Below the pieces are notes generated by a model. The model searched no databases, had not been told where the DNA came from, and saw only the letters and a list, made by a program, of their open reading frames with translations. 9,395 bases of DNA from JAJRVH01 sp964505995 (GTDB lineage: Bacteria > Pseudomonadota > Zetaproteobacteria > Mariprofundales > Mariprofundaceae): positions 1 to 9,395 of the forward strand of contig CAZDLB010000070.1 in assembly GCA_964505995.1 (NCBI GenBank). The letters run 5' to 3'. The position numbers and the translations under genes were made by a program. Below are positions 1 to 6,134 of the stretch, piece by piece (positions within the stretch are counted from its first letter, which is position 1; every line of letters starts with the position of its first letter).

Positions 1-551
1 TCGCGGAACTTGCTGACCTGATACCTGTATAATAGCACCTCCGGATGCCAGAAGTCGGGTGGCAGCCCCGCCTTGACCTTCAGATGGGCCAGGAACTGCC
101 AGGGATCGGGCAACTGCTCCCAGACCTGCGGCAGAAAGGTGGCGCGATGCGGCCCGTACTTGAAGACCACGCCATCGCGGTTCGGCACCAGCTTGGCGCA
201 GGCGATCTCCTCGCTCTTGGCGTGCATCGGCTCCAGTTCGGAGAGCACGGAGACCTCGATGCGGATGCGCTCGAACTCCGAGGCCGTCAGCGGCGCGAAG
301 CGGGGGTCCTGAAAGGCCGCGGCCACGGCATTGGCGCGCACGTCATCGAGCAGGGGGCGGTAGGCCTCCAGCGTGCCGATACAGCCGCGAAGCTCACCGC
401 TCTTGGTCAGCGTGACGAAGCTTGCCGCAGGCTCGAACAGCCAGTTCAGCCCTTCGATATCGGGGGCTGCATATTCCAGCTCCAGACGCTCGGCGATGGC
501 CGCCCGGGCCAGGCCGGTCAGGATGGGGCCGCGATTGCTGCGATCATTCAT
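1..551 (-). CDS. amrA: AmmeMemoRadiSam system protein A (AMMECR1 domain), partial
   Basis: This is a bacterial AMMECR1-domain protein, the usual partner of MEMO-like AmrB; its molecular function is unknown. I translated 183 residues from the ATG at 549-551 to the window edge without a stop. It carries the family hallmark LRGCIGT at 54-60, DPRFAPLT at 82-89, EVSVLSELEPM at 99-109, the central RDGVVFKYGPHRATFLPQVW, and a tail with GLPPDFWHPEVLLYRYQV. Given the normal family length, only a few C-terminal residues should be missing. A GGGGAG ribosome site (559-564) lies 7 bases upstream of this ATG. The in-frame ATG at 555-557 is too close to that site, so 551 is preferred. The start overlaps the end of amrB by 8 bases. 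The radical-SAM third member (AmrS) is not in the window. Confidence 0.92.
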   Translation of the reverse strand, partial: MNDRSNRGPILTGLARAAIAERLELEYAAPDIEGLNWLFEPAASFVTLTKSGELRGCIGTLEAYRPLLDDVRANAVAAAFQDPRFAPLTASEFERIRIEVSVLSELEPMHAKSEEIACAKLVPNRDGVVFKYGPHRATFLPQVWEQLPDPWQFLAHLKVKAGLPPDFWHPEVLLYRYQVSKFR

Positions 552-1335
552 GCGCATGCTCCCCGGTGAAGGCGATGGCAGTGTAGCCGACCACGCGGAA
601 TCGGTCGCCGGCGGTGTCGCCGGAGTTGCGGTAGTCCAGCAGATGCGGCTTGAGCCCGTGGCTTGCCGCGGCCAGCAGCAGCCCGTTGATCGGTGTCGCG
701 CCGCAGGCCTGTTCGTGGCTCAGGTCCGCATGCATGGCCAGGATGTCCGCGATGGTCTGCTGGTCGATGGTGCGCGCCTCCGCGTAGGGATGAAAGTGCG
801 ACAGATCGGAGCTGATCAGCATCAGGGTGTCCTCGCCATCCCAGAGGCTGTTGATGACATTGGCCACACTGACGATGTCGGCCGCGCCGACGCAGAACGG
901 CACCAGCATGAAGTCATCGAGTACGGTCTGCAGAAACGGCAGCTGAACCTCCAGCGAATGCTCCAGCGCATGCGCGCCGTCATGCTCGATGACATCCGGC
1001 AGACTCAGGGCATGCCGCATGGCATCGCGGTCCAGCGCAATGGTTCCGAGCGGGGTCGCAAAGGCATCGACCGACGGCAGCGCCAGCCCGTAGAAGGCGA
1101 CGCGGTGGGCGGGCCCGAGCAGCACGACCCGCCGGATGCGCTGTCGATCCAGCGTGGCATAGGCCCAGGCCGCGGTCGGGCCCGAATAGATGTGGCCGGC
1201 ATGGGGCACGATCAGCGCCTTGGGGTTGCGGACATCGGGCCTTGCCTCGGCAAGGCATGCGCCGATCAGCGCCCGGAGCTCGTCGGCTTCGGCCGGATAG
1301 AAGGTTCCGGCCACCGCTGCAGGTCGAATACGCAT
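544..1335 (-). CDS. amrB: AmmeMemoRadiSam system protein B (MEMO family)
   Basis: This protein is a homologue of human MEMO1, with a fold related to class III extradiol dioxygenases and LigB-like proteins. The bacterial form is recognised as protein B of the three-part AmmeMemoRadiSam system, whose biochemical role is not established. The 263-residue length is typical. Conserved features are RPAAVAGTFYPA at 4-15, VPHAGHIYSG at 43-52 (His45), LLGPAHR at 72-78 (His77), EHSLEVQLPFLQ at 125-136, ISSDLSHF at 174-181 (Asp177 and His180), ACGATPI at 210-216 (Cys211), and DYRNSGD at 234-240. His45, His77 and Cys211 match the metal-binding His49, His81 and Cys244 reported for human MEMO1, so a metal-binding pocket is probable. 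A GGAGG ribosome site and a promoter-like sequence precede it. Its stop overlaps the amrA start by 8 bases, so the two are translationally coupled. Confidence 0.92.
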   Translation of the reverse strand: MRIRPAAVAGTFYPAEADELRALIGACLAEARPDVRNPKALIVPHAGHIYSGPTAAWAYATLDRQRIRRVVLLGPAHRVAFYGLALPSVDAFATPLGTIALDRDAMRHALSLPDVIEHDGAHALEHSLEVQLPFLQTVLDDFMLVPFCVGAADIVSVANVINSLWDGEDTLMLISSDLSHFHPYAEARTIDQQTIADILAMHADLSHEQACGATPINGLLLAAASHGLKPHLLDYRNSGDTAGDRFRVVGYTAIAFTGEHAHE

Positions 1336-1339
1336 GCTG

Positions 1340-1344
1340 CCTCC
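1340..1344 (-). promoter_or_regulatory. Ribosome binding site of amrB (GGAGG)
   Basis: The minus strand reads GGAGG four bases before the ATG at 1335. This is a consensus Shine-Dalgarno and supports both the chosen amrB start and the idea that amrB begins its own translation unit after the DedA gene. Confidence 0.7.
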
Positions 1345-1370
1345 GTCATCCGTGGACTGGGTGCAACATG

Positions 1371-1400
1371 ATTATAGCGCATGTCAGTCCATTCTGTCGC
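1371..1400 (-). promoter_or_regulatory. Predicted sigma70-type promoter for amrB-amrA
   Basis: On the minus strand a perfect TATAAT (1371-1376) is preceded by GCGACA (1395-1400), four of six matches to the -35 consensus with all of GACA present, at an 18-base spacing. The -35 box lies inside the last codons of the DedA gene (stop at 1384-1386). Transcription would begin near 1364, about 29 bases before the amrB start. TATAAT is rare in such GC-rich DNA, which strengthens the call. Confidence 0.6.
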
Positions 1401-2004
1401 CCGGCTCCGGTTTCTCCGGCTCATCCCTGTCGGCATGCCAGTGGCGGCGGACGTGGTGATGCCCGTAGCGCCGGTACACGAGCAGGGCGGCCCCGGCGGC
1501 GACGATGATGGCGAGGATCAGGCCGATGACGCCGAAGCGATGCAGGATGGCCATGCCGGCCATGCCCAGCAGATGCCCGACACTGTAGATGATGATCGAC
1601 CAGCTGATGCAGTTGATCAGCTGCAGCACAAAGAAGCGCCGGAAATCGATCGAGGAACAGCCGAAGAGCACGGCGGCGACCATGCGCGTGCCGTAGAGGT
1701 ACTGGAATATGAAGATCGACCAGTGGGCGTACTCGTCGAGGATGCGGTTGGCCTTGGGGTAATGCCGTCGCAGAAACGGCACGGCCAGAATGATGTCCAT
1801 GCCCTTCCATCGCCCGAGGGCAAAGAAGAAGATATGGCCGGCAAAGGCACCGGTGGCCGCTACGGCGATGACCTTCCACGGCTCCATGAGGCCGGCCGCA
1901 GCCAGCGCGGCGGCCGCGATGAACACCGTTTCGCCCTCGATGAAGGTCCACAGGAAGACGGCCCAGTAGCCGTACTGCTCGACGAATTGCTGCGCCCATT
2001 CCAT
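1384..2004 (-). CDS. DedA/VTT-family inner-membrane protein, YohD-like
   Basis: This is a 206-residue integral membrane protein of the DedA (SNARE-associated/VTT) family. Some members of the family are implicated in undecaprenyl-phosphate or phospholipid flipping and envelope homeostasis; the substrate of this one is unknown. After a short amphipathic N-terminus, FIEGETVFIAAAALAAAG (21-38) matches the EGETV re-entrant segment of the E. coli YohD subgroup. It is followed by GAFAGHIFFFALGRWKG (52-68), YLYGTRMVAAVLFG (102-115; Arg107 matches the conserved arginine of the family's second half), and two hydrophobic helices at about 125-148 and 156-177. The tail is charged and histidine-rich (HHH at 182-184, HWH at 188-190). 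The start has GAGG two bases ahead, a rather close ribosome site. It lies 36 bases behind hisF and is probably the last gene of that transcript. Family membership is firm; no gene symbol is given because the orthologue is uncertain. Confidence 0.85.
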   Translation of the reverse strand: MEWAQQFVEQYGYWAVFLWTFIEGETVFIAAAALAAAGLMEPWKVIAVAATGAFAGHIFFFALGRWKGMDIILAVPFLRRHYPKANRILDEYAHWSIFIFQYLYGTRMVAAVLFGCSSIDFRRFFVLQLINCISWSIIIYSVGHLLGMAGMAILHRFGVIGLILAIIVAAGAALLVYRRYGHHHVRRHWHADRDEPEKPEPGDRMD

Positions 2005-2040
2005 GGCCTCAGCCTAGCCACTGTTGCCGGATGCTGCACG

Positions 2041-2796
2041 CTAGAGGCGAACCGGAATACCTCTTTCGGCCAGAAAGGCCTTGGCCTGCGGGATCGTGTA
2101 TTCGCCGAAATGAAAGATGCTGGCGGCCAGCACCGCATCGGCCCGGCCTTCGGTCAGGCCCTCGGCCAGATGCTCCAGCGTGCCGACGCCGCCGGAGGCG
2201 ATGACATTGGCCGACACGGCCTCGGCGACGGCCCGGGTCAGCGGGATGTCGTAGCCGTTCTTCGTGCCGTCCGCATCCATGCTGGTCAGCAGGATCTCGC
2301 CGGCACCGTAATCGCTCATCCGCCTTGCCCATTCCACCGCATCGATGCCGGTGGGTCTGCGGCCACCGTGGGTGAAGCATTCCCAGTGGTCGGCCACGCG
2401 CTTGGCGTCCACGGCGACGACGATGGTTGAGGAGCCGAAGCGTTCGGCGGCCTCGCGCACGAACTCGGGATTGTGAATCGCGGCGGTATTGATCGACACC
2501 TTGTCGGCACCGGCATGCAGCAGGTTCTCGATATCGGCCAGGGCCTTGACGCCGCCGCCGACGGTCAGCGGCATGAACACATGCTCGGCCACGTCGGTGA
2601 CCATGTGATACAGCGTATCGCGGTTCTCATGGCTGGCGCGGATGTCCAGGAAGCACAGCTCGTCGGCCCCCTGTTCATCATAGCGGATCGCTGCCTCGAC
2701 CGGATCGCCGGCATCGACGATATCGACGAACTGTACGCCCTTGACGACGCGGCCATGAGCCACATCCAGGCATGGAATGATTCGTTTGCTTAGCAT
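2041..2796 (-). CDS. hisF: Imidazole glycerol phosphate synthase, cyclase subunit HisF
   Basis: HisF is the (beta-alpha)8-barrel lyase that uses ammonia from HisH to convert PRFAR to imidazole-glycerol phosphate and AICAR, the latter returning to purine synthesis. The 251-residue length is normal. Seen motifs are KRIIPCLDV with catalytic Asp11, GRVVKGVQF at 15-23, TVGGGV at 78-83, DKVSINTAA at 98-106, VVAVDAKR with catalytic Asp130, LTSMDADGTKNGYD at 170-183, and the phosphate site ASGGVG at 200-205. Two positions differ from the sequence I know best, that of T. maritima: FLDIRAS has Arg53 where FLDITAS has Thr, and MDADGTK has Ala175 where IDRDGTK has Arg. Neither is a catalytic aspartate, so activity is expected. 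hisI and hisE, which often follow hisF, are not present; a DedA gene follows after 36 bases. Confidence 0.96.
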   Translation of the reverse strand: MLSKRIIPCLDVAHGRVVKGVQFVDIVDAGDPVEAAIRYDEQGADELCFLDIRASHENRDTLYHMVTDVAEHVFMPLTVGGGVKALADIENLLHAGADKVSINTAAIHNPEFVREAAERFGSSTIVVAVDAKRVADHWECFTHGGRRPTGIDAVEWARRMSDYGAGEILLTSMDADGTKNGYDIPLTRAVAEAVSANVIASGGVGTLEHLAEGLTEGRADAVLAASIFHFGEYTIPQAKAFLAERGIPVRL

Positions 2797-2920
2797 TTGA
2801 TCCGCCTGCGGGCGTCCTGCCCTTCGGCTTTTATCGCTTCGCAGGAGTGCGATCCTGCTCCGCTTACGAGCTCATGATATTCGCTCGCCCTACGTCCTGA
2901 AGGGAAGAGGGGGGCTTGGT
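2797..2920 (-). other. hisA-hisF spacer with three tandem hairpins
   Basis: This 124-base non-coding spacer is the largest in the window. On the minus strand it holds three successive inverted repeats: CGAGC/GCTCG (2867-2871 with 2883-2887, 11-base loop), GCAGGA/TCCTGC (2841-2846 with 2853-2858, 6-base loop), and GGGC/GCCC (2810-2813 with 2819-2822, 5-base loop). A purine-rich plus-strand tract (2899-2914) lies next to hisA. The hisF ribosome site AGGCGG is at its downstream end. No T-run follows any hairpin, so a terminator is not supported. The pattern resembles dispersed extragenic palindromic elements, but I cannot see other copies from here. Confidence 0.55.
2836..2863 (-). repeat. Central hairpin of the hisA-hisF spacer
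   Basis: A perfect 6-base stem (GCAGGA at 2841-2846, TCCTGC at 2853-2858) closes a 6-base loop. Below it, in minus-strand RNA, GGA faces GAA as a symmetrical internal loop of three purine pairs (2859-2861 against 2838-2840). A further GC/GC two-base stem follows (2836-2837 with 2862-2863). Tandem G-A oppositions are common in folded RNAs, but the element is short enough that chance cannot be excluded. Confidence 0.45.
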
Positions 2921-3667
2921 TCATGCGCCGAGCTCCTGGATCGCGGCGGCGAAATCGAGCGATCCCTCGTAGATCGCGCGGCCGGTGATGGCGCCGCAGA
3001 TGCCGTTTTCGACCTGCGCGGCACAGGCTCTTACATCCTCGATCGTCGAGATGCCGCCGGAGACGATGACCGGGATGGAGATGGCCTTTGCGAGATTCAC
3101 GGTTTCCTCGATGTTCGGACCGCTCATCATGCCGTCGCGGGCAATGTCGGTGTAGATGATGGCCGATACGCCGGCATCCTCGAAGCGCCGGGCCAGGTCG
3201 GTGGCCGAGACATCCGTGACATCGTCCCAGCCATGCACGGCGACCTTGCCGCCCTTCGCATCGATGCCGACACAGATGCGTCCCGGGAAGGCGCGGCAGG
3301 CATCCGTGACCAGTGCCGGATTCGATACCGCCGCCGAACCGAGAATCACGCGCTGTACGCCGAGCCCCAGCATGCCCTCGATCATGGACAGATCGCGCAG
3401 GCCGCCGCCGAGCTGCACCGGAATGGTCAGCTGCCTGCAGATGGCCTCGATGGCCGGACGGTTCGCGGGTCTGCCGGCAAAGGCGCCGTCGAGATCGACG
3501 ACATGCAGCCGGGTGGCGCCGAGCGACTGCCAGTGGGCCGCCATCGCGGCCGGGTCGTCACCGTAGTCGGTGGCATCGTCCATGCGCCCCTGTTTCAGGC
3601 GTACGCAGTGACCACCTTTCAGATCGATCGCGGGGATAAGCTCGAATTCCGGATGGCGAGGGTTCAT
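2921..3667 (-). CDS. hisA: ProFAR isomerase (HisA)
   Basis: HisA is the (beta-alpha)8-barrel enzyme that opens the aminoaldose of ProFAR to the aminoketose PRFAR by an Amadori rearrangement. The 248-residue length is normal. Visible features are ELIPAIDLKGGHCVRLKQG at 9-27 (catalytic base Asp15), VQLGGGLRD at 84-92, GIDAKGG at 134-140 (catalytic acid Asp137), YTDIARDGMMSGPN at 172-185, and the phosphate-binding VSGGIS at 202-207. The frame stays open upstream to 3985, but that extension lies over hisH. The ATG at 3667 gives a family-like N-terminus, overlaps the hisH stop as ATGA and has an AGGTGG ribosome site, so I chose it. A 124-base structured spacer separates it from hisF. Confidence 0.96.
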   Translation of the reverse strand: MNPRHPEFELIPAIDLKGGHCVRLKQGRMDDATDYGDDPAAMAAHWQSLGATRLHVVDLDGAFAGRPANRPAIEAICRQLTIPVQLGGGLRDLSMIEGMLGLGVQRVILGSAAVSNPALVTDACRAFPGRICVGIDAKGGKVAVHGWDDVTDVSATDLARRFEDAGVSAIIYTDIARDGMMSGPNIEETVNLAKAISIPVIVSGGISTIEDVRACAAQVENGICGAITGRAIYEGSLDFAAAIQELGA

Positions 3668-4299
3668 GGCTTCCACCTGACAAAGGATTCCAGCAGCGCA
3701 AGCCCGGCCTTCTGCGACTTCTCGGGGTGAAACTGAACACCCAGGATGTTGTCGCGGCCGATGGCTGCGGCAAACGGGAAGTCGCCGTAGGAACAGGCGG
3801 CCAGGATGTGCTCGGGGTTCTCGGGCGCGCAGTAATAGGCATGCACATAATACACCTGCTGGCCGGCCAGCGGCGCCAGCACCGGATGCGGCCGCTTCTG
3901 TGACGAAAGCACGACATCGTTCCAGCCCATGTGCGGAATCTTGAAGCCGCGTTCCGGATGCGATTCGGGGAACGGCTTGACGCATCCCGGGATCAGCCCC
4001 AGGCCCCGGTGTTCGCCGAATTCGAGGGAGACATCCATCAGCACCTGCATGCCCAGGCAGATGCCGAGAAACGGCAAGCCGGCATTCACCTTCTCAACAA
4101 TCGCGTCGCCGAGGCCGGTCTGCTGCAGCGCATGCGCGCAATCGCGGAAGGCGCCAACGCCCGGCAGCACGATGCGGCCGACCCGGTCCAGTTCCTCCGG
4201 TGTTCGTATCCACTGCACCTTGCCGCCGGCGCGTTCCAGCGCCTTGGAGATCGAGTGCATGTTGCCCATGCCGTAATCAATCAAGCCAATCATTGGCAT
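3664..4299 (-). CDS. hisH: Imidazole glycerol phosphate synthase, glutaminase subunit HisH
   Basis: HisH is a class I glutamine amidotransferase that hydrolyses glutamine and passes ammonia through the barrel of its partner HisF. The 211-residue length is normal. Seen motifs are the N-terminal GLIDYGMGNMHSISKAL, LPGVGAF at 45-51, the nucleophile elbow PFLGICLGMQ at 76-85 (Cys81), PHMGWN at 122-127, YYVHAYY at 150-156, and VQFHPEKSQ at 188-196 (His191 and Glu193 completing the triad). An in-frame ATG two codons downstream (4293) could also be used. The first has the better ribosome-site spacing for AAAGG only by a small margin. The stop overlaps hisA as ATGA. HisF, its obligate partner, is encoded two genes downstream. 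Confidence 0.96.
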   Translation of the reverse strand: MPMIGLIDYGMGNMHSISKALERAGGKVQWIRTPEELDRVGRIVLPGVGAFRDCAHALQQTGLGDAIVEKVNAGLPFLGICLGMQVLMDVSLEFGEHRGLGLIPGCVKPFPESHPERGFKIPHMGWNDVVLSSQKRPHPVLAPLAGQQVYYVHAYYCAPENPEHILAACSYGDFPFAAAIGRDNILGVQFHPEKSQKAGLALLESFVRWKP

Positions 4300-4403
4300 T
4301 TAGCCTTTATGGAAGCGCAGGGTTTCGCAGCGTGGATCGGGCTCGGTCCTCCCGGACCGGGCCCTGCTGTGCGTGCTTCCTTTGCGGTGAAATGATTTTC
4401 CGT
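4300..4403 (-). other. hisB-hisH spacer with strong hairpin
   Basis: This 104-base non-coding spacer sits in an operon that is otherwise mostly overlapping. It contains an inverted repeat described separately. Read on the minus strand, no run of T follows the hairpin, so it is not a standard intrinsic terminator. The hisH ribosome site (AAAGG, 4 bases before the first ATG at 4299) lies at its downstream end. I see no open reading frame or convincing promoter in it. Confidence 0.7.
4339..4364 (-). repeat. Inverted repeat, 11-base arms, 4-base loop
   Basis: The left arm at 4339-4349 (GGGCTCGGTCC) pairs with the right arm at 4354-4364 (GGACCGGGCCC) around the loop 4350-4353. Six pairs next to the loop are perfect, then one mismatch (G-U wobble in plus-strand RNA, C-A in minus-strand RNA), then four more perfect pairs. 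In the his mRNA (minus strand) the loop is GGGA, which fits the stable GNRA tetraloop class. It may stabilise or process the transcript, or be a REP-like element; its function is unknown. Confidence 0.75.
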
Positions 4404-5003
4404 TCAAAGGGCGCCCTTGGTGCTGGGGATGCCCGTCTGGCGCGGATCCGGCTCCACGGCCATGCGCAGCGCGCGCCCGAAGGCCTTGAACACCGTCTCG
4501 ATGATGTGGTGGTTGTTGGCGCCGCGGATGCAGTCGATATGCAGCGTGATGCGCGCATGGTTGACGACGGCCTGAAAGAACTCCTTGAACAGGTCCACGT
4601 CGAAATCGCCGACGCGATCCTTCGGAAAGTTCACCGAATACTCGAGCCCGGGACGCCCCGACAGGTCCAGCACGACGCGGCTGAGCGCCTCATCCAGCGG
4701 CACATAGGCGTGGCCGTAGCGCACGATGCCGGCCTTGTCGCCCAGCGCATCGCGCAGCGATTCACCAAGGCAGATGCCGATATCCTCGACGGTGTGATGC
4801 GCGTCGATCTCCAGATCGCCCTCGGCCTCGATGAACAGGTCGATCAGGCCATGGCGGCCGATCTGCTCGAGCATGTGGTCGAAGAAGGGGATGCCGCTGG
4901 ACAGCCGCGTCTCCCCCTTGCCGTCGAGATTCAGCGACAGCCGGATATCGGTTTCCCGGGTCTTGCGTTCGATGCTGGCAGTTCGCTGAATCCTCTGGCT
5001 CAT
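4404..5003 (-). CDS. hisB: Imidazoleglycerol-phosphate dehydratase, monofunctional
   Basis: HisB dehydrates imidazole-glycerol phosphate to imidazole-acetol phosphate, using a di-manganese centre in a 24-mer. The 199-residue protein is the IGPD domain alone. It shows FFDHMLEQIGRHG at 40-52, the metal-binding DAHHTVEDIG at 67-76 (His69, His70, Glu73), its second-half counterpart GANNHHIIE at 161-169 (His165, His166, Glu169), and the typical end PDPRQTGIPSTKGAL. It lacks the N-terminal HAD histidinol-phosphatase domain present in E. coli HisB (about 355 residues), so that step needs a separate enzyme not seen here. The start overlaps the hisC stop by ATGA, with a GGGAG ribosome site 8 bases upstream. 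A 104-base spacer follows before hisH. Confidence 0.97.
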   Translation of the reverse strand: MSQRIQRTASIERKTRETDIRLSLNLDGKGETRLSSGIPFFDHMLEQIGRHGLIDLFIEAEGDLEIDAHHTVEDIGICLGESLRDALGDKAGIVRYGHAYVPLDEALSRVVLDLSGRPGLEYSVNFPKDRVGDFDVDLFKEFFQAVVNHARITLHIDCIRGANNHHIIETVFKAFGRALRMAVEPDPRQTGIPSTKGAL

Positions 5004-6034
5004 GATACGATCTCCCTGATTGCGCCGATGAGCGCATCGTTTTCTTCCGGTGTGCCAATGGTGATACGCAGGCAGTCATTGAGCAATGCGTGCGTGCCAT
5101 GCATGTTCTTGATCAGGATGCCGGCAGCGAGCAGGCGTCTGAAGACCTCGTCGGCTCCTGCCACGCGGATGAGCAGGAAATTCGTCTGCGACGGAAAGAC
5201 CTCGATGCCGGGCATGGCCATCAGCGAGGCCATGACCCGGCCGCGCTCGGCGCGGATCTCGGCGGCCTGGCGTTCGAAGACATCGAAATGCTCGAACAGG
5301 AACAGCGCCGAGGCCTGCGTCAGCGCATTGATGTTGTAGGGCAGACGTACCTTGTTCAGATGCGCGATCGCCTCGGCCTCGCCCAGCAGATAGCCGAGCC
5401 TCAGCCCTGCCCATCCGAGCTTGGAGAAGGTGCGCAGGACCATGACATTGGGACGGATCAGGCCGACATGCGAGCGCTCGGCGAACGGCCCATAGGCCTC
5501 GTCGATGACCAGCAGCCCCTGGAAATTGTCGGCGATGCGCTCGATCCGATGCTCCTTCCACAGGTTGCCGGTCGGGTTGTTCGGGCAGGCCAGGAAGGCG
5601 ATCTCGGCCTTCTCGCGGCCGCAGATCTTCAGGAAAAGATCCTCATCGAGGCTGAAGTCCTCCTTCAGCGGCACCGTGGCCACCGGCCGCTTCAGCCAGC
5701 GCGAGATCAGCTCGTACATCACGAACGTCGGCGCCGGAACGACACAGGTGCCGGCATCCACGGCCATCAGCAGCATCTGAATGATCTCGTCCGAGCCGTT
5801 GCCGATCAGCACCTGCTCAGGTCTGACCCCTTCATGTTCCGCGATGCGGGCCCGAAGCGGCCCCATGTCCGCATCGGGATAGCGGTTGATGTCCGTTGCA
5901 GCCAGCCTTTCCGCCCAGGCCCGGCGCAGCTCGTCGGGCAGCGGGAACGGGTTCTCCATCGCATCGAGCTTGATCATGCCGGCGCTGTCCTGCACATGAT
6001 AGGCCGACAGCGAGCGGATATCGGATCGGATCAT
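5000..6034 (-). CDS. hisC: Histidinol-phosphate aminotransferase
   Basis: HisC is a PLP-dependent fold-type I aminotransferase that converts imidazole-acetol phosphate plus glutamate to L-histidinol phosphate. The 344-residue length is normal for the family. Visible motifs are the N-terminal IKLDAMENPFP (21-31), IGNGSDEII (77-85), CPNNPTGN (150-157, with Asn153 near the PLP ring), VIDEAYGPF (176-184, Asp178 and Tyr181 as PLP contacts), RTFSKLGWAGLRLGY (201-215, Schiff-base Lys205), and CLRITIGTPEEN (321-332, with the carboxylate-binding arginine at 323). The start ATG directly abuts the N gap, so its ribosome site cannot be seen. MIRSDIRSLSAYHV nevertheless looks like a normal family N-terminus. 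The stop overlaps the hisB start as ATGA. Confidence 0.96.
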   Translation of the reverse strand: MIRSDIRSLSAYHVQDSAGMIKLDAMENPFPLPDELRRAWAERLAATDINRYPDADMGPLRARIAEHEGVRPEQVLIGNGSDEIIQMLLMAVDAGTCVVPAPTFVMYELISRWLKRPVATVPLKEDFSLDEDLFLKICGREKAEIAFLACPNNPTGNLWKEHRIERIADNFQGLLVIDEAYGPFAERSHVGLIRPNVMVLRTFSKLGWAGLRLGYLLGEAEAIAHLNKVRLPYNINALTQASALFLFEHFDVFERQAAEIRAERGRVMASLMAMPGIEVFPSQTNFLLIRVAGADEVFRRLLAAGILIKNMHGTHALLNDCLRITIGTPEENDALIGAIREIVS

Positions 6035-6134
6035 NNNNNNNNNNNNNNNNNNNNNNNNNNNNNNNNNNNNNNNNNNNNNNNNNNNNNNNNNNNNNNNNNN
6101 NNNNNNNNNNNNNNNNNNNNNNNNNNNNNNNNNN
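6035..6134. other. Assembly gap of exactly 100 N
   Basis: This run of 100 undetermined bases lies between hisD and hisC. Exactly 100 N is the common placeholder for a gap of unknown size, so the real distance may differ. The missing sequence must contain about 15 HisD residues, its stop codon, and any spacer and ribosome site for hisC. As written, the gap happens to keep hisD and hisC in the same frame, which creates a false 797-residue fused reading frame. Confidence 0.98.

Noticed and set aside
2874..2879. A TATCAT -10-like box upstream of hisF
   Set aside because: No acceptable -35 element is found at 16-18 bases; the box lies in the loop of a hairpin and may be chance.
3668..3985. N-terminal extension of HisA by about 106 residues
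   Set aside because: It overlies hisH in another frame and has no HisA similarity. The ATG at 3667 gives a normal length and an ATGA overlap.
4339..4364. Intrinsic terminator at the hisB-hisH hairpin
   Set aside because: No T-run follows the stem on either strand, and terminating here would cut off hisHAF.
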